From positions 1-16,853 of the forward strand of contig CALGRN010000329.1 of NCBI GenBank assembly GCA_937880835.1: 16,853 nt of DNA, written 5' to 3'. Of this stretch, positions 14,427 to 16,853 are shown piece by piece (position 1 is the stretch's first letter; each line of letters opens with the position of its first letter). A program made the position numbers and the translations under genes. Source of the stretch: an uncultured Prevotella sp. (GTDB lineage Bacteria > Bacteroidota > Bacteroidia > Bacteroidales > Bacteroidaceae). The notes beneath the pieces are model-generated. The model did no database searches. It had not been told where the DNA came from and was given only the letters and a program-made list of their open reading frames with translations.

Positions 14427-14467
14427 CAAATACTAATACACATAATACTAAATAAAAATGCATTGTT

Positions 14468-16318
14468 ATGGCAGAAGAATTAGACGTTAAGGAATTAGAA
14501 CAGGTGGTCGTAAGATTCTCCGGTGACTCCGGCGATGGAATGCAACTTGCCGGTACTATCTTCTCAACTGTATCCGCTACTGTTGGTAACGGTATTTCAA
14601 CTTTCCCCGATTATCCGGCTGATATACGTGCTCCGCAAGGGTCTCTTACAGGTGTTTCGGGGTTTCAGATTCATATAGGCGAGGGTAAAGTTTATACTCC
14701 CGGCGATGAATGCGACGTGCTTGTTGCAATGAATGCAGCTGCACTTAAAACACAGTATAAGTACGCCAAACCACAAGCTACAATCATTATCGACACAGAC
14801 AGCTTTGGACCTAACGATTTGAAAAAAGCCAATTTCAAGACTGAGGATTATCTTGCTGAGATGGGAATCGACAGCGATCGCGTCGTGGCTTGTCCTATAA
14901 CAAAGATGGTTAAGGATTGTCTTGCAGACACAGGTATGGACAATAAGTCGATGCTTAAATGCCGAAACATGTTCGCTTTGGGCATTGTCTGCTGGCTGTT
15001 CAATCGCGATTTGAGTATTGTTGCAAACTTCCTGCGCAAGAAATTCGCAAAAAAACCGGACATTGCAGAATGTAATATAAAGGTGGTAAATGCAGGTTTC
15101 GACTACGGGCACAATGTTCACGCCTCTGTTCCGGCAACATACAGGATAGAGTCTAAAACAAAAGAGAAAGGTCGTTATATGGACATCACCGGCAATAAAG
15201 CCACTGCTTACGGTCTGATAGCAGCAGCAGAGAAAGCCGGATTGAAGCTTTATCTCGGCTCATATCCCATAACACCCGCTACCGATATATTGCACGAGCT
15301 TGCCAAACACAAGAGTTGCGGAGTGATAACGGTGCAGTGTGAGGATGAAATTTCAGGTTGCGCAAGTGCAATCGGAGCTTCTTTCGCAGGCGCATTGGCA
15401 TGCACTTCCACCTCCGGACCGGGCATTTGTCTTAAATCGGAGGCTATGAATCTTGCGGTAATTGATGAACTTCCGCTCGTAATAATAGATGTTCAGCGTG
15501 GCGGTCCTTCAACAGGACTACCCACAAAGAGTGAACAAACCGACTTGTTACAAGCTCTATACGGACGCAACGGAGAGTCTCCGATGCCTGTTATAGCTGC
15601 AACAAGCCCTACAAATTGCTTCGATGCTGCTTACAAAGCTGCCAAGACAGCACTCGAAAACATGACACCTGTCATACTGCTCACTGATGCTTTCATTGCA
15701 AACGGGTCTGCCGCATGGCGTCTTCCCGATATAAACGAATTGCCGGAGATACGTCCTCACTTCGCAACACCTGAGATGAAAAACAACTATACGCCTTATC
15801 TGCGTGACGAAAACACAAAGGCTCGCTATTGGGCTATACCCGGACAAGAAGGTTATACGCACATTATCGGAGGATTGGAGAAAGACAGTAGCACCGGAGC
15901 AATATCGACAGAGCCCGACAATCACGATGAAATGTGCCGTTTAAGAGCAGAGAAAGTGGCTCGAATACCAGTACCTGACGTTGAAGTTATGGGTGATAAG
16001 GATGATGCAGAATTGCTCATCGTCGGTTTCGGAAGCACCTACGGACATCTTTATTCTACTATGGTTAGACTGCGCAATAAAGGTTACAAGGTGGCACTGG
16101 CACAATTCATGTACATTAATCCGCTGCCTAAGAATACGCAGGAGATAATGAAAAAGTACAAGAAAACGGTTGTCGCAGAGCAGAACTTAGGTCAGTTTGC
16201 ATCTTATCTGCGTGCGAAAGTCGATGGATTTGTACCTTATCAATACAACGAAGTGAAAGGTCAGCCTTTCAAAGTTAGCGAATTGGAAAAAGCATTTGAA
16301 GAGATATTGAAGAAGTGA
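14468..16318 (+). CDS. korA: 2-oxoacid:ferredoxin oxidoreductase, fused gamma-alpha subunit (2-oxoglutarate type)
   Basis: The 616-residue protein joins a gamma domain (about 10-210, with F-S-G-D-S-G-D-G at 17-24 and P-D-Y-P-A-D-I-R-A-P at 47-56) to an alpha domain (about 238-430, with L-G-S-Y-P-I-T-P-A-T-D-I at 263-274, C-E-D-E-I-S-G at 291-297 and S-T-S-G-P-G-I at 314-320) and a C-terminal domain (about 510-616, V-G-F-G-S-T-Y-G at 519-526). With the beta subunit encoded next it forms a cytoplasmic, oxygen-sensitive enzyme that converts a 2-oxoacid plus CoA to acyl-CoA, CO2 and reduced ferredoxin, or runs in reverse. In anaerobic Bacteroidetes this typically supplies 2-oxoglutarate for glutamate through reductive carboxylation of succinyl-CoA. 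The 2-oxoglutarate assignment rests on the fused architecture and the beta-subunit sequence; a branched-chain oxoacid substrate is less likely. There is no ferredoxin gene in the visible operon. Confidence 0.93.
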   Translation: MAEELDVKELEQVVVRFSGDSGDGMQLAGTIFSTVSATVGNGISTFPDYPADIRAPQGSLTGVSGFQIHIGEGKVYTPGDECDVLVAMNAAALKTQYKYAKPQATIIIDTDSFGPNDLKKANFKTEDYLAEMGIDSDRVVACPITKMVKDCLADTGMDNKSMLKCRNMFALGIVCWLFNRDLSIVANFLRKKFAKKPDIAECNIKVVNAGFDYGHNVHASVPATYRIESKTKEKGRYMDITGNKATAYGLIAAAEKAGLKLYLGSYPITPATDILHELAKHKSCGVITVQCEDEISGCASAIGASFAGALACTSTSGPGICLKSEAMNLAVIDELPLVIIDVQRGGPSTGLPTKSEQTDLLQALYGRNGESPMPVIAATSPTNCFDAAYKAAKTALENMTPVILLTDAFIANGSAAWRLPDINELPEIRPHFATPEMKNNYTPYLRDENTKARYWAIPGQEGYTHIIGGLEKDSSTGAISTEPDNHDEMCRLRAEKVARIPVPDVEVMGDKDDAELLIVGFGSTYGHLYSTMVRLRNKGYKVALAQFMYINPLPKNTQEIMKKYKKTVVAEQNLGQFASYLRAKVDGFVPYQYNEVKGQPFKVSELEKAFEEILKK

Positions 16319-16435
16319 AACATTAGTTTGAGTTCCTTGTCACAATCCGATTGCCGAGCGATGACAAACAAGAAACGTCGCAGAAGTGCAACAGGGATAA
16401 GGCAAAACTCATAAACTTAAAAAATTCAAACAACA

Positions 16436-16853
16436 ATGGAATACACTGCACAAGATTATAAAAAAGGACTACCGCGTTGGTGTCCCGGTTGCGGAGACCA
16501 TTTCTTCTTGGCCTCTCTGCACAAAGCTATGGCTGAAATAGGCGTCGCTCCACACGAGACAGCAGTAATATCAGGTATCGGATGTTCAAGTCGTCTGCCT
16601 TATTACGTCAACACCTATGCCATGCAAACCATTCACGGACGTGCCGCTTCGATAGCAACGGGGGCGAAAGTTGTCAATCCCGAGCTTACAGTATGGCAGG
16701 TAAGCGGAGACGGAGACGGTCTCGCAATAGGCGGAAACCATTTCATACACGCGATGCGACGCAAAATTGACATTAACATTATAATGCTCAACAACCGCAT
16801 CTACGGTCTTACCAAAGGACAATACTCACCCACTTCGCCTCGCGGATTTGTAT
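16436..16853 (+). CDS. korB: 2-oxoglutarate:ferredoxin oxidoreductase beta subunit, cut by the window edge
   Basis: The first 139 residues are present; the frame is open at 16853. The start ATG at 16436 is preceded by an A-rich leader and gives M-E-Y-T-A-Q-D-Y-K-K. The subunit binds thiamine diphosphate and one [4Fe-4S] cluster. Cluster cysteines C16 and C19 lie in W-C-P-G-C-G-D-H (15-22) and C50 in G-I-G-C-S-S-R (47-53); the fourth is expected beyond the window. The thiamine-diphosphate site begins at G-D-G-D-G-L-A-I-G-G-N-H (91-102) and ends at L-N-N-R-I-Y-G-L-T-K-G-Q (118-129), the form usual in KorB. Family members are roughly 280-340 residues, so under half is seen. It follows korA by 117 nt, longer than usual for such subunit pairs, with no promoter found between. 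Confidence 0.93.
   Translation, partial: MEYTAQDYKKGLPRWCPGCGDHFFLASLHKAMAEIGVAPHETAVISGIGCSSRLPYYVNTYAMQTIHGRAASIATGAKVVNPELTVWQVSGDGDGLAIGGNHFIHAMRRKIDINIIMLNNRIYGLTKGQYSPTSPRGFV

Noticed and set aside
14597..15121. A 174-codon minus-strand reading frame
   Set aside because: It is antisense to korA, whose protein is conserved throughout; this is a by-product of korA codon usage.

Overview
The window looks like chromosomal DNA of an anaerobic Bacteroidales bacterium, most likely Prevotella or a close relative. The evidence is an AT-rich sequence, promoters of the Bacteroidetes type (TAnnTTTG at -7), A-rich leaders without strong Shine-Dalgarno sites, exported proteins with Prevotella-style C-terminal tails (Y-x-L/I-x-G-Q/K...NGKKFVVK), a XynE-like SGNH esterase, a glycine-lipid synthesis gene pair, and a fused gamma-alpha 2-oxoacid:ferredoxin oxidoreductase subunit.

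Layout. (1) Positions 1-6950, minus strand, hold three large exported-protein genes read in the order 6950->4068, 3994->1820, 1714->68: a multidomain jelly-roll/FN3 adhesin-like protein, an M6-family metalloprotease with an intact HEFSH zinc site, and a secreted protein of unknown function. Hairpins separate and end them; a single convincing promoter is visible, upstream of the first. (2) Positions 7151-8910, plus strand, hold a two-component system: a small histidine kinase and an OmpR-type regulator, divergent from the exported-protein cluster. (3) Positions 8840-9628, minus strand, hold a polytopic membrane protein that may be a degenerate CPBP-type protein; its 3' end overlaps the regulator gene by 71 bp. 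(4) A 725-bp gene-free stretch (9629-10353) carries promoters at both ends and repeat element A. (5) Positions 10354-13744, plus strand, hold glsA-glsB (O- and N-acyltransferases of glycine/amino-acid lipid synthesis), a structured intergenic region, and a secreted SGNH/GDSL esterase. (6) A 723-bp gene-free stretch (13745-14467) carries repeat element B and a promoter. (7) From 14468 to the window edge lie korA and the start of korB, for an oxidoreductase that makes or uses 2-oxoglutarate (or a similar oxoacid) with ferredoxin.

The most unusual structures are the two non-coding repeat elements. Both are built from short units of the consensus CAAAAGYTATYSTTTTG in mixed orientation. Element B (143 bp) has imperfect terminal inverted repeats and two long perfect stems arranged a-b-a'-b', so the pairings cross. 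Element A shares the unit and one flank and contains a 17-bp perfect hairpin. Together they bracket the glsA-glsB-esterase block. No transposase, CRISPR array, tRNA or rRNA was seen.
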